Source of the DNA: Holothuria scabra
Lineage: Eukaryota; Echinodermata; Holothuroidea; Aspidochirotida; Holothuriidae
Assembly (NCBI GenBank): GCA_037179385.1
Contig: CM074187.1
Coordinates: 5,890,001-5,954,000, forward strand
Direction of reading: 5' to 3'
Length of the DNA: 64,000 nucleotides
Shown piece after piece: positions 48,060-59,513 of the stretch; the stretch's first letter is position 1; every line of letters starts with the position of its first letter. The notes under the pieces were generated by a model. That model searched no databases. It saw only the letters and a program-made list of their open reading frames with translations, and was not told where the DNA came from. Both the position numbers and the translations under genes were made by a program.

Positions 48060-49600
48060 TTCTTCCAACATATTTGAAAGTATGACACGTTACAAGGTGC
48101 CTTCAAATAAATTCTCAGTCACACTTATGTGGGAGACATTCTCACACCACTGTTAATCATTATGTTCGGTTGTCCGGGCAGGCCAGACGGTAGATCATTC
48201 GGTACTGAATGCAAATGAACAGCCTCTCGCAAGGATAATTCGGCATTGTGAATTTCCTTGAGAATATGGTCTTCTAGTAAGCAAAATCAAGAAGATCGAC
48301 CAAGTGATTGAAGTTTATCAGGCCCACGTCTTTTATCGTGGGCATGTATATAGATGAAGGCTCCCCGACGAAATTGGATTTTCTCAACAACAGGGGTTGC
48401 GTAGCCGTCCCCGACGGGGGCATGACCTTGCGGGCACGGATTGAAAATAGTGTGAGGGATAACAGACCTAGAAAGAAGTGATTAAAACCGATTCGGATAT
48501 GCATTAAAATAGCGTTAAAAAGAAAAAAAATACTTAAAGAAAAAATCATGATCACCCATCTAGTAACTTCAGTCCTTTACGTTTTTCATGTTTAGGCCTC
48601 CCCGAAAAAATGCCGTCCTTCTCCGACGGGGGAGGAGATGAGACAAGGTACATGGAATGAGGTATAGCAGTGCTAAGAAGTGAAAAGTTAAAATCGATTC
48701 CGATATGTATTAAAATAGCATTACAAAACAAAGAATATGTTTTAGATCGCACTTCCAATAAGGTCAGTGCTTGTAGGGTATTTTTTTTATTTTTTATTTT
48801 TAGGCCTCCCCGACGAAACCGCCGACCTTCCCCGACGAAGGGGCCAGTGTTCCCCGACGGGGGCCATGGCCCCCCGCCCCCTACCCCCGCTGGCGCCACC
48901 CCTTCCCCTCAGACAGTGAAAAATGGCATTTCTCAGGCTCATAGGGGGATCTAAGCAGTGCTATTTTGAGTTTCCGTTTTCAAAAAAAGTTCACTTGAAA
49001 CTAAGATTATGCTTTGAAGCGGTCTAAGTGGGGCAAACCTTACAGAAAAATTTTGAAAAATCTGACCTCCATGAAGTCATGCTTTTTGGAGCTTTTTGGG
49101 GTTTCATTTGAAAAAAAATTCACTTGAAATTAAAATTCTGTTAGGAAAACTATCTACGAGCAGCGCCACCACTGATTGGCACCAAGGGAACAGAAAATTT
49201 TGAAAAATCGGACCCCTCAGACAGTCGAAAATTGCCAATGCTTATAGGGGGATCTAAAGAGTTGTTTTTTAATCAGAAAATTACCAGATAAAATGTACCA
49301 CTTCCAATGGATAAAATGGTCTGGCATATTTCCAGGGGAAAACTATAAAACGGAATTGAAACAATGGTTATAAATTTTACTCTATAACGACTCTGCTTAT
49401 TTCAATTTATATTGATGAAATCGTGTGACTGCCCGAACTTCCGATATGATTTTACTTTTGAAAAAAATGTAACATTACAAGGTGTGTTTAAATGAATTTT
49501 CAAGCAGACTTATTTGGAGACATTCCCACACTGCATCATTACATGCAGTATCGAAAAAACACGTCCCGATTTTCATAACCCGTATTTGGCTCTAGGGCAG
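48060..49600 (+). repeat. Diverged arm-like copy interrupted by a CCCCGACG tandem repeat
   Basis: Relatives of 17160-17340 appear at 48070-48170 and again at 49460-49590, and of 16580-17040 at 48890-49440 (hairpin unit near 49160). Between them lies the repeat listed at 48355-48890. Confidence 0.6.
48355..48890. repeat. ~205-245-base tandem repeat with CCCCGACGGGG hairpin (2-3 units)
   Basis: Units begin GGCTCCCCGACGAA (48359), GGCCTCCCCGAAAAAATGCC (48595) and GGCCTCCCCGACGAAACCGCC (48803). Each holds a CCCCGACGGGG-type palindrome and AAAATCGATTCCGATATGTATTAAAATAGC-like blocks. Confidence 0.65.
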
Positions 49601-50119
49601 GATGGATGGCAAACTTTTGGGCACTGCACCTGAACACCGTCCTGTCTGTCCGTTGTATTAATTTGGCAATTGAAAGCGTCTCAGTATTTCTTAAACCTTC
49701 CCCGAATGTTTTACTACTTTGAGCAATTTTTTGTAAGACTACAGTATGAAGTGGGGATGATGGGGATTTTTTCACAGGCTAGTTTTCAAATGCTAGCTTT
49801 TTTAACATAAGATTTGAAAACAGCCTCAAGAATGATTGTTTCTTTTAAGCCACAAGCTTACTTAATGTGTCGCGATTTTTTTTGTTTGATTTTTCGTAAA
49901 TATGTTACCTTAACTATGAAACTTTTCTATTTTCGAGCAAATGCTAAAAAATTGATGTTTGACCAAAGTTCGGGCATTGTGTTGTGATATTCTTTGACGT
50001 AAAATTTACGAATAATAGTTCTTTGTGCTGCCCGAAGGTGTAGCGAATTTTTGGAATCTTATTGATTTTTCATGAAAATTTGACTGCAACTATATGACTT
50101 TTCTTTCCCCTTTTTCTGC

Positions 50120-50825
50120 CACATTCATACAAAGAATTTTCTGAAAAACCATGCCATTTTATCAAAATAAAGGTCTGTCCGAATTTTTTTCCAGATCCCT
50201 GCCGGAATTTAGATTTTGCGGAAATTTGGGGACATTCTGCCCCTGCCCCACTGGGTATGTCCCCTTACCTAATAGCTTAGTGAGGTCATGTGAGGTAACA
50301 GTGGTAAGGTTGCGACCCTGGAGACTGCACTGACCCACATGGGTTTGGTTGTTGCACTGGCCAATGACTTGTAGCACTGGCTGTGCAAAGTGTAAATTCC
50401 TGCCAACCATATGTGACTTAAATATTCTACCCACCCCACCAAGTATGATTTTGGAAAAACTTTTTGAAGTCCCAAGAATTGAAAAAAGATCCCTACAAGA
50501 AATAGAAACAGGCCACGTGCTAGGGGCCAAGCTAGGAGCACGCTTTTGAACGACTGTAAAACCACACCAAGGTAGCCAATTTCAGCCACTCCAAATCTGC
50601 TAGAAAATTACCCATCCAGAACCCCGAGTCAAGAGGTTCCGAAGATATGAAGCTTGTCACAGTCTACCTGAATTTATTCCTACTTTCAGAGTGGATCTAT
50701 CGCAAGTGTATCTATGTCATGATAGCCGGGTAGCCCGGATTGAATATTATCGTCGGCAAGAAAGAATACAATTGTTTGCCAAGGTCTTCAGTGAGGGACT
50801 GCTGCCCCCATAGCTACGCCACTGG
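50120..50825 (-). mobile_element. hAT-like element, left member of an inverted pair
   Basis: Inverted copy of 52603-53330, ending in TAGCTACGCCACTG (the CAGTGG terminus). Shared blocks include GTAACAGTGGTAAGGTT, GTTGCACTGGCCAATGAC and CACCAAGTATGATTTTGGAA. Open frames on both strands are shadows and share no family motif. Confidence 0.7.
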
Positions 50826-51023
50826 TAGGACACAAAGTATTCATCTGCCTCCTTTCATTATAAGGGCAAAAATCCTTAATTGTTGCCTCTGTGATTAAGT
50901 TATGTCAAAATTTTGCAATATTACAATGAACTTTGTCGTAGTAAATGTACCTTAAAAGCAACAAAATAGGAAGCAATGCACTCAAAAACGTCGACTTATC
51001 CTATATCCCGGATCCCCTACCCT

Positions 51024-52043
51024 CATGAGCGTCCGCAAGGGGGGAAGGGAGGGCACTTGCCCCCCCCCCCCCCCGGAAAATCAAACTTGTGAAAAAATAA
51101 TTAAAAATTAAAGTAAAAAAAATAAAAATAAATCATCAAAATACCTTCACTCACAGCGTCAGTTTTTACTCGTGAAATATGCGGACTTTTGACCAGGAAT
51201 AGCAAAAGAGAAGATGGTGAAGTATGCTGTGAAATCGTAATTTGGGGACTATCATTCGTGATATCTATTGGAAATTTGTAGTTGTAAAGACTATGCCAAA
51301 ATTGTACTAGCCTAGTTGTCAGGTATGTAGTGTGCATATGGCATCCGACCATTGATGAATGCGTTGGTCTTGGTTTGGTCCCGTGCTGATCTCAAGTGGT
51401 GACGCGCGGGTGTAACTTGGATTTACAAGGTGAATATGGGGGGGGGGGGGGGGGGTATGCATGGTTCATAATTAGGTAACGGACATAGGCCTATATAGGC
51501 TGTTTGACTGTTGTTAGTTTTATCGTGCGTAGGCGTGCGAGGCCGTGACCGAGAGGCAGATTCCCTTCAACAATTGTTTACATTGATAATTCTAAAAATC
51601 TAAAAATTACAGACATGAAATTCCTGTTTCAGGGCTGGGTACATGCAGCTTAGAACACTCGCCAAGTGTCGTTTCCGGCCATCTGGAGGGTTAGTAAGGC
51701 CCAACATTTTCTTGTGCGCTCCGCGCCAACTGATGGTGGCGCTCCGCTTAGAAAGTGCACACAATTCAATCATCCATGATTTTCCCTTTAACAATTTTTA
51801 CATTGAAAATTCTAAAAATCTAAAAATTACAGACATGAAATTCCTGTTTCAGGGCTGGGTACATGTAGCTTAGAACACTCGCCAAGTGTCGTTAACCGGC
51901 CATCTGGGGGGTTTGTAAGGCCCAAAATTTTCTTGTACGCTCCGCGCCAACTGATGGTGGCGCTCCGCTGAGATAGTGTACACAATTCAGTTATCATGAA
52001 TGACCTTGCCCCCCCCCTTGTAAAATTTCTGCGGACGCCCATG
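51024..52043. mobile_element. MITE(s) with CATGGGCGTCCGC-type ends around two hairpin units
   Basis: The left terminus CATGAGCGTCCGCAAGGGGG is followed by a long C-run (51061-51074). The right terminus, inverted, reads CATGGGCGTCCGCAGAAATTTTAC (52043). Flanks do not match as a duplication, so they may be two elements. In between, a direct ~200-base duplication (about 51571-51770 and 51771-51990) carries hairpin cores near 51725 and 51945. Confidence 0.6.
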
Positions 52044-52602
52044 CGACTGTTCTCCTCGGCGCCCCCCCCCCCGACCATCAACACGCCCCCCTCCCAGCTG
52101 ATGACAGTTTCATACGTCCTGCCCAAAATTCCCTCTAAAATATGATAATAGTTTCCTAATCATTCATAGTAATTGAGAAGCGATACAATTAATAGACCGA
52201 TAGATGGTGTATCATAAAGAGTCAAATACATAATCGGTACTGTGATGAAGTAGGGGATTTTTAAGGTAGTTGCCCCCCCCCCCTCCAGGTAACACTCACG
52301 AGAGACTTGTTCAAGTCTGTATTCATAGTGGTACTTTACTCTGTTCTCCAATGGCAAACACCCTAATTGCAAAAACGGGACGTTACACGAATTCTGCTCG
52401 AGATGATTTAGGAAGGATGTGAAAGATGTGAAAATGGCAATTCTGTTCGTGCAGTAATGAAGCACTCGGAACAAGTGTCATTTCAAGCAATTCAGAGACA
52501 TTTTTAACAAAAAGTTACGCTGGATTAGTTGTTTCCCAGAAAACCTCACTCTTAAGAGAAAGGGTCGCTCTTGCATGGGGTCAATATATGACACGATCGA
52601 CC

Positions 52603-53330
52603 CAGTGGCGTAGCTACGGGTTGGGGGCATGGCCCCTACTGAATCGCCCAGCCCCCCCCCCCCAGCATCCCCCCCATTGGCGATCAGGACAAATAATTGT
52701 ATTTATGCTGGTCATTGATAATATTCAATCCGGGCTACCCGGCTACTATGACATAGATATACTTGCGATAGATCCACTTTGAATAAATTCATGTTGACTG
52801 TGACGAGATTTCGTATCTTCGGAATCTCTTGATTTTTTACTCGTCGGGTTTCTGAATGGATAATTTTCTAGCAGATTTGTAGTGGCTGAAATTGGCTACC
52901 TTGGTGTGGATTAAGGTGTGCTCCTATAGCATCTGGCCTGTTTCTATCTCCTGTAGGGGGTTTTTCAATTTCTGGGGATACACAAATTTGTTCCAAAATC
53001 ATACTTGGTGTGGTGGGTAGAATATTTGGGTCGAATATGGTTGGAAGGAATTTGCACTTTGCAGGGTCATTGCTCCCAGTCATTGGCCAGTGCAACAACC
53101 AAACTACGTCAATGCAGTCTCCAGGGTCGTAACTTTACCACTGTTACCTCACAGGAACTCACTTAGCTCTTGGGTGGAGTGGGCCTAACCAGTGGCGTAC
53201 GAGACGGGGTGGGGGAAGAATGTCCCAAATTTCCGCAAAATTTATATTAGGGCAGGAATTTGGAAAAAAATCGGAAAGCCCTTTAATTTTGAAAAAAAAA
53301 ATGAGATGGTTTTTGCAGAAAATTCCCAAT
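52603..53330 (+). mobile_element. hAT-like element, right member of an inverted pair
   Basis: Begins CAGTGGCGTAGCTACGGGTTGGGGG. The body is the inverted partner of 50120-50825. A second internal CAGTGGCGTACGAGACGGGG (about 53191) suggests nested or tandem termini. No transposase frame. Confidence 0.7.
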
Positions 53331-54061
53331 TATGGCCGAAATCACGAAAAAATTCTAGCTACAAACTCAGTTTGAAACATTTATCATACGTGGTAAGTAA
53401 CACAGTCAGAAAAGCATCTGTTTTTGAACGTACTATATCTTTTAGTCAACATTTTTTCACAGTAAGAATACTGATTTAGTGGTCTGCACTTTGCTAATTT
53501 GGGGGATTTCCAAAGGGGATTTCCCCAAAGACATTAAGTTAGTCATTCCACTTTGAAGGAGATTGCCTTCAATTGGATGTGCTATATCAGTCATCACCTG
53601 TACAACATTTAAAAGAGGGAAAATTATGATTAAGACTGTTTTTAATGATTTCTTCGAAGAAATTTGTAGGAAGTACATATATTCATGATACGGTGACCAC
53701 CATGATACCACGGGAGAAAATCTTCGTTTTCAAAAATTCGTACTGCTCACCAAATGGTGAGGTCGAAGAAGGATAATAGATTCTCTATTAGCTGAAAACA
53801 TTCACAGATTTGTTAAAAACTTACCTTCAAGAAATTGTTGGTGCTGGAAAATATTTTGTTCCATGGTGACAGAATTTAAAAAAGATAGTGAAATTTCATA
53901 ACGAAAGAAACTTATTAGGTACGGGTACGGGTGGAAGCATCAGTTCAGTCAGTGTCACTCTGCAAAGTGAGGACGTCCTTGTGTAAAGAGTTGATCAGAC
54001 ATTCATTAGTACTTTCTGTGCTTTTTTCTTCTGTAAAAACACGGTGGAGTCACCCTATCAT

Positions 54062-54249
54062 ATAGACCTTATGCCAATTAAATAGAGGGCGCTTCAAAAC
54101 TGCAACATGGGAAGGATTATTCCATGTATGGGACCAACGAAGTGATTCGTCACCATGGAGAAGGCCAATGGTCACAATGCTGATTGGGAACTGTGTTGGA
54201 ATAATCCTTCCCAGAGTGCAATATTACAGCTAACTGGCATAAGGTCTAT
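54062..54249. mobile_element. 188-base palindromic MITE
   Basis: Perfect 15-base ends ATAGACCTTATGCCA / TGGCATAAGGTCTAT, with internal inverted GGAAGGATTATTCCA / TGGAATAATCCTTCC. The single strand would fold along much of its length. Superfamily unknown. Confidence 0.8.
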
Positions 54250-54572
54250 GTCATTTGATTTGTACCTGCCAGCAGAAACATTTTTGTTGGGAACAGAAAT
54301 AGCCTACCCTATGTCGTAGTCGTACTGTAAGCTCCACTGATACTCGAAATTTGAAAGATTAAAAGCTATAAGGCCTAGGCCTACATCTAAGTTACAACTT
54401 GCAAGTATCCTTCAAGAACTTTTTGTGTGAGTATTGCTGACCTGCAGAATTGATAGAGAGTTACTTTTCAGGAACAGTATTCTCGGTAAGGTAGTTGACG
54501 CACAGGCGCTCGGTAGGCTGGCCAACAGATAGGCCTAGGCCTAGTAGTAGTAGCTAATTTATACTCGTAAAA

Positions 54573-54725
54573 AGTATGTTTGCAGATGATACTAAGCTTT
54601 ATACTAGGAAGGTTAGCATTTTGGATGATGCCTTACTGCTGCAGAAAGATCTGGATAGGTTATTTTCTTGGTCTCAGACCTGGCAAATGTCTTTTAGGCT
54701 AATGCAGATACAGCATGAGGCTTGA
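54573..54725 (+). mobile_element. LINE reverse transcriptase fragment (FADD box)
   Basis: A short frame containing FADDTKLY, the catalytic motif of non-LTR reverse transcriptases (Y/FADD), followed by LLLQKDLDRLFSWSQTWQM as in CR1/jockey-type elements, then a stop. A dead fragment. Confidence 0.75.
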
Positions 54726-55809
54726 TATCCTGATTGAAGGACGGGGTAGGCCTATAGCTAAAAGCTGTAACCCCTTCGTAGAGCTATTTTATATATTTAT
54801 CCGATAGAGATCTATCGGAGAGGTTATTGATGAAGTGCTCGGTTTGTTCCACCTTCAGACAATATTTGGCAGTTTTAACTTCGCCTTTTTGGGCTGTACA
54901 CTTGATTCGAAACTTTTGAGATTTTTCATGAGGCTAGAATTCAATAGGAGGTTTTAGCCATCAGGCATCTATATATTTTACCCGAGAAAATGGCCTTTTC
55001 CCGGGGATGTTTGGCTAAACGACCCTATTGAATTCTAGCGGCATGACACAAAGTTTCTCCCCCTTTTGATGGCTCGGGAAGCCTTTCTACTTTTGGGGAA
55101 GGAATTCTTGATTCAGTATCCTGTTTCTCGAATCTAACTTTTTAGGACAGATAATGCTTTTAGCAAGATGAGCAGAATTACCGAAGAAACTTGTACACAT
55201 TTTATGTGCTGACTAATTTTATCTCTTTTTAAGAGTGCTGTGGGTTTAACCTTTTGATAGTTTTTGAGAGACCTATTCTTTGAAAGGCTAGCTCAGAACT
55301 GAGGGTAGACAGCATGGCTATAGGCTTTTATTAGGCCTTTGCGGCCAAACTAAAAACAACTTCCTGTATCACGTGCCAATCACAGAAGGGAAGCGTGTGC
55401 ATCCTGTCCCTGTTTTGCTCTGATTTTGAATTTTCAAGGTTGCAAAAAGGCGACCAACCATGAAGTAGCAGTATGACACAGGACAGAAGTTACGTTTTAG
55501 AGCTTGGTCGGAAATGAGTGCACAAGAGATTCCAAAGATGGGTTAGCAGAGCTACTATACACATTATTAGCGGGGAGTCACTAACACTTTTAGAGGTTTA
55601 GTTTGAGTTTTTTTTCACTTACGATTACGTTTATAATTTTTTTACCTTTTTTTCTTATTACTTTTTTCCTCTATTTTAGTTTGGTATATTTTCTTTATTT
55701 CTAATTTATTGTGTAATTTTTTTTTGTAGACTGTATGTACGGCTGCTCTAGGTTAGTTTTATCTGAAAGATTTCATGAATAGCGCCATCTATCGGGAAGA
55801 ACCGATTAA

Positions 55810-56340
55810 AAATGAACAACCGATTAAAAATGAACAACCAATTTAAAATGAACAACCAATTTAAAATGAACAACAAACTTGAAGTGTGCAACAAACTGTG
55901 TTTACACAACAGGCTAGATAGAAACAACCACATCGCGAGGAGCAACGAAACAGCACTTGGCAACGAAATAGAAATGAACAACGGATTAAACATAGACAAC
56001 TCAGTGAAAGAAAGTGACAACAAATTAGAAGTTGACAACACAACAGAATAAGACAACGAAGCAGAACTAGACAATGAAAAAGAAGTGAACAACGAATAAT
56101 AAATTGACAATGAAATAGCAGTTAACAATAAAATAAAAATAGGCAACGAAATAGTAACCGAAAACGAACTGGAAATTGACACCAAAACAGAAACAGACAA
56201 CAAATTTGAAAGTGATAATGGATTAAAAGTAGATAACAAAAAAGAAAAAGACAACAAAAAAGAACTAGACAACGAAATAAGAAAGGAACAAAATGAAAAA
56301 TAGCAACGAAATAGCAATGAACAATGACAAACAAATGAAC
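55810..56340 (+). repeat. 18-base minisatellite, ~29 degenerate units
   Basis: Units of the type GAACAACCGATTAAAAAT. In one plus-strand frame it reads as a hexapeptide repeat (xxNNxL-like: MNNRLK, MNNQFK, DNKLEV, DNEKEV), open from 55812 to 56051 and then interrupted by stops. The 220-codon minus-strand frame through it is a by-product of the repeat. Confidence 0.85.
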
Positions 56341-56399
56341 GAAATAATTTGGAACAACAACAAACCCTGCCCTTTTGGCGTTCCATAGATCCCACGTTA

Positions 56400-57260
56400 C
56401 TCCAGCACAAGGTAACACTGTGTTACATCGAGCGCAGGGTATGTGAGACCACAGTATTTGATGCATGTAGGAGAGTGTTTGGATGAGGGCTTGTTTTAAC
56501 ACTAACCTCAATGCAGACTATTCGAAACATAGTGGCATCGGAACATAGAGACTTCAGAATGGAGAGCTGCCACCATTGACCAAACTTTTGATTAAAATGG
56601 TTTCAAAATCTGCTTTATCAAGTAATGAGACAAAACATAGTTTTCTGGCATATTAAACTTAAAGCTGTGTGAGAAATTCCTCTTGTTTGTGGAGATCAAA
56701 GGTTTGGGGTGACAAAAGATCAAACCTTGTAGACATAATATTTTTAGGGGGATAACTGTGAGGGATCTCATACCATGGAGGTAGTACTTCCATACTCATA
56801 CTGTACTAAGCTTTTGAATTGCTCATGTTGATGGACGTGTTGGTGTGGTGATCACTATTGTTTAAATGGGGGGGAAAGTAATTTTAGGTCACATGAGGTC
56901 AAAAGTTTTGGCCTTTACTAGTATGATATCTCAATTAAGTAGGATAATTGTATGGGTCCCATGCATGTCATGTTTTCATCCATGTTTGCCATGATATATC
57001 ATACGGCAAGGAATCACTAAGCCTGTTGGCTTTCTAGTTTATGATTTCTTTTTGATCTTCACAAAATAACATGGTTTTGTTACTAACAAATGTGTTAACC
57101 CACATCTCATTCACAATTATTTGAAATGAAGTTGCTTAACTTGTTTGTTTCCGTAACATGCTTCTGTTAAATTGCACTTTTCCAGAAACAATTACCGCGA
57201 CGTGTGTTTCTAACATCAGCTCCTAAACCATTTAACGAAACAGCATAGGCCTACATACTA
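56400..57260. other. Intergenic, no gene recognised
   Basis: Ordinary AT-rich DNA. No long frame, inverted repeat or RNA gene seen. Confidence 0.45.
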
Positions 57261-57324
57261 TACTGTGTATAGCCTAGCTTAGCCCGTGGGGCGGACGATA
57301 GATATTGCAAAGTTTACGATCGGG

Positions 57325-57372
57325 GGTACCCGGGTACCTGACGGGTAATACGGTTCGGGTACCCGGGTACGA
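57325..57372. repeat. GGGTACCCGGGTAC direct repeat
   Basis: GGGTACCCGGGTACC (57335) and GGGTACCCGGGTAC (57358) frame GTAATACGG. Each contains GGTACC and CCCGGG palindromes. Possibly the edge of a degraded transposon. Confidence 0.6.
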
Positions 57373-57504
57373 ATTTCCTAGCCGGTGCAAACACTGCAAT
57401 CCACAAACCTTCCTAGATAAATACTTTCTCTCACTAATTTTAGAACCACTCTTGGCTTAATTTCAACAGATACCTGCCTTATATTGGCAACCTCACCCCT
57501 GCAC

Positions 57505-57863
57505 CTAGTTTGACACTTGAGAGTCAACAGCCTGAGAAACCAGCCTTTCCAGCTCATTAGCCCCTGCACTTGACAAGTATAACCCATCTTTGGCAAAAAG
57601 GTCCCTCCTGTTCACAAAACCAGACATTGAAACTGTAAACCCTGCAGTGTACATTCATTTTTCAACCACTTATTGAAACCCAGAGTTTTGCTACAAGATA
57701 CCCTTCTATTGAAATGGGGGAGAATACCACACAAAATCCCTTTAATAAGTGTTTTATCTACTGTATGTACAGTGTTGGCCAATCTATTACTATGCCAAGT
57801 GCCTGTGGTCCAACATGATAAAGTGGCTTTCAGCAAAATTAGCCCCCAAGTTGAGAGGACCAT
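57505..57863 (-). pseudogene. SGNH-hydrolase-like domain of a LINE ORF1 (frameshifted remnant)
   Basis: Minus strand. KGILCGILPHFNRR and LGFNKWLKNECTLQGLQF read in one frame. After a shift near 57625 the next frame gives FVNRRDLFAKDGLYLSSAGA and a stop at 57505. The block RDLFxxDGLxLS with an upstream SGILPR-like strand is the C-terminal part of the SGNH/GDSL esterase-like domain found in ORF1 of CR1/L2-type LINEs and related TE genes. The LINE assignment is inference. Confidence 0.6.
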
Positions 57864-58396
57864 ATGTGGTTTGCTCTTGTCTTTCTCCTGTGAATTTTGT
57901 GATTGAGGGCAAGTTGGAGAGCATAAATGAGATGCTTACATGGATCAGTTGAAAGTAATAGTGTAGTACTTGATGGGGGAAGTGGAGGGGGTTCTTTGGG
58001 GGGGAAGGTTGTGAAGGGACCTGGCTATTCTGGCTATTATTATTATGTTAATTCCTATGCAGTGTTATTTAGTAAGTTAATCCTATTCTTTGGTTAGGTT
58101 AATGCTATTGTTATGTGCCTGTTTGTACACTTGAATGTGCAAGGTCAGCCTGTGTACAGTGGTGCCACATGAGAAAGAGTTAAAATAAAGACAAGAGTAT
58201 CATAAGCAGTCAAAGAGTAGAGTTGTCTTTTGGTCCTCCAGACTCTACAGGCTAAGCTTGCTGTACAAGTCTCTCCATCACTTGGTTGCTATCAGTCTAG
58301 ATGAATATGTTTCTAAACAATAATGAAATATCTGCTTGCATCGGACTTTATCAACCTCCTTTCATCACCCTGCTGTGATCTGAAAAAGGACTGAGA

Positions 58397-58525
58397 ACAG
58401 TGGCTGAGTGGAATTGTTTGCATCCAGCCATTCGGAATTTCCCCTCTATTGAATCTTTTAGAAATCAATTATGTAAACTGAACTTAACATCCTTAAGGAG
58501 ACCCCAGCTTAGTAATCTTTATTAA
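58397..58525 (+). mobile_element. LINE ORF2 C-terminus remnant
   Basis: A 42-codon tail with EWNCLHPAIRNFPSIESFRN followed by QLCKLNL and a stop. The pattern W-N-x-L-P-x-x-(V/I)..S-(I/L)-x-S-F-(K/R) ends most CR1/RTE-type reverse transcriptase proteins. Opposite strand to the SGNH remnant, so not one simple element. Confidence 0.6.
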
Positions 58526-59234
58526 ATTGTCAGTACACTAGCCATCTCACACCTACAATGGTATACATTCCATCTACGGAGATCTGTTTGTAGTATATCT
58601 TACCAAAACCAGAACATAAAGGCACCTAGAGGCAGGGTTAATGACTTAGCATTTGTAAACTGAGTAGGCCTGGAAGAAGTGGCAGTCTGCATGCTGCTAT
58701 CTTCAAAAATAAATGGATAATTAAAAAAAAATAACAACAAGGTACATGACAAATAAGCTGAATTGTGTTCTAGAATCAAAACAGAGAGAGGTTCATATCT
58801 CCTATATACAGAATATGTCAACATTTGATATGATTGGTGACATAAAAAAGGGAGATACAATTCAATTCAATAGAACATTTACATATCATCAAAACCTTGA
58901 TGCATTTTTGCCTTCAGGTTATGCATAGGGGTCTTGTATGCTCAGCCTGAAGTAGTAAACTGTGATTTTGTGTAGATGAGTGTGAGTAATAAACAGTTGA
59001 AGAAGGGGCTTAAGTAAGTTGGTTAGGAGAATTGGGACTGTTCAAGTTTACCTTTGTGCTCCAATCGGGGCATATTCACGCCCCTTGGGAGTGGGCGGAA
59101 AAGTGGATGTAGCATGCCTGGCATCAGCTTCTGTAGGTCATTGACCCCGTGACCTTAAACCATTGTCCCTCTCGTTGTTGTGGCCGAATTTTCGGGTAGT
59201 GACTCGCAGTTTCGAGCTCCACGTGACAGTAAAG

Positions 59235-59290
59235 ATGGGTGACAGCCGCGCTCTCCGTATGGATTCAAAAGGACCAAAACAACGGTAAAG
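59235..59290 (+). other. Possible 5' leader exon of the RING-NHL gene (tentative)
   Basis: An ATG (59235) opens a 17-codon frame that reaches a possible donor CG/GTAAAG near 59286. An acceptor TTCTTCACACTAG lies near 59493, before the main ATG. If spliced, this short frame is out of register with the main one and would be an upstream ORF in the leader. Without transcripts this is a guess. Confidence 0.3.
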
Positions 59291-59513
59291 GGTAAAAACT
59301 GCTTGAATGAGGTTAAGTCATTTCCCCATGTTTCTTACTTAGAACTTTTTATCTATTGTTCAAATTGGTATTTAAAAATAAACATGCAGTGCATGATGAT
59401 CTTCAAAGTAAAAGTGTGTAAAATTAAACACAAAATCTGATTCAAATTAAAATTGTTTGAATTTAATGCGCTATGTTCCTTCTTCACACTAGATCTTACA
59501 TCTTTATACCACC

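Noticed and set aside
48552..48954. Pro/Gly-rich frames on both strands
   Set aside because: Translation of the CCCCGACGGGG repeat and C-runs.
50162..50589. Overlapping frames of about 100-120 codons
   Set aside because: They lie in a hAT-like non-autonomous element; the inverted copy at 52868-53098 does not keep the frame.
51024..52043. A single MITE with target duplication
   Set aside because: The 8-base flanks (CCTACCCT and CGACTGTT) do not match, so the two termini may not belong together.
55748..56410. A 220-codon minus-strand frame
   Set aside because: Antisense reading of the 18-base minisatellite; repetitive Ser/Leu/Phe/Cys composition and no domain.
57673..57952. Plus-strand frames as a gene
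   Set aside because: Shadows of the minus-strand SGNH-like remnant.
59235..59290. Upstream ATG as the true start of the RING-NHL protein
   Set aside because: Joining through the visible donor and acceptor puts it out of frame with the RING; the ATG at 59514 has a perfect context and immediately precedes the RING.
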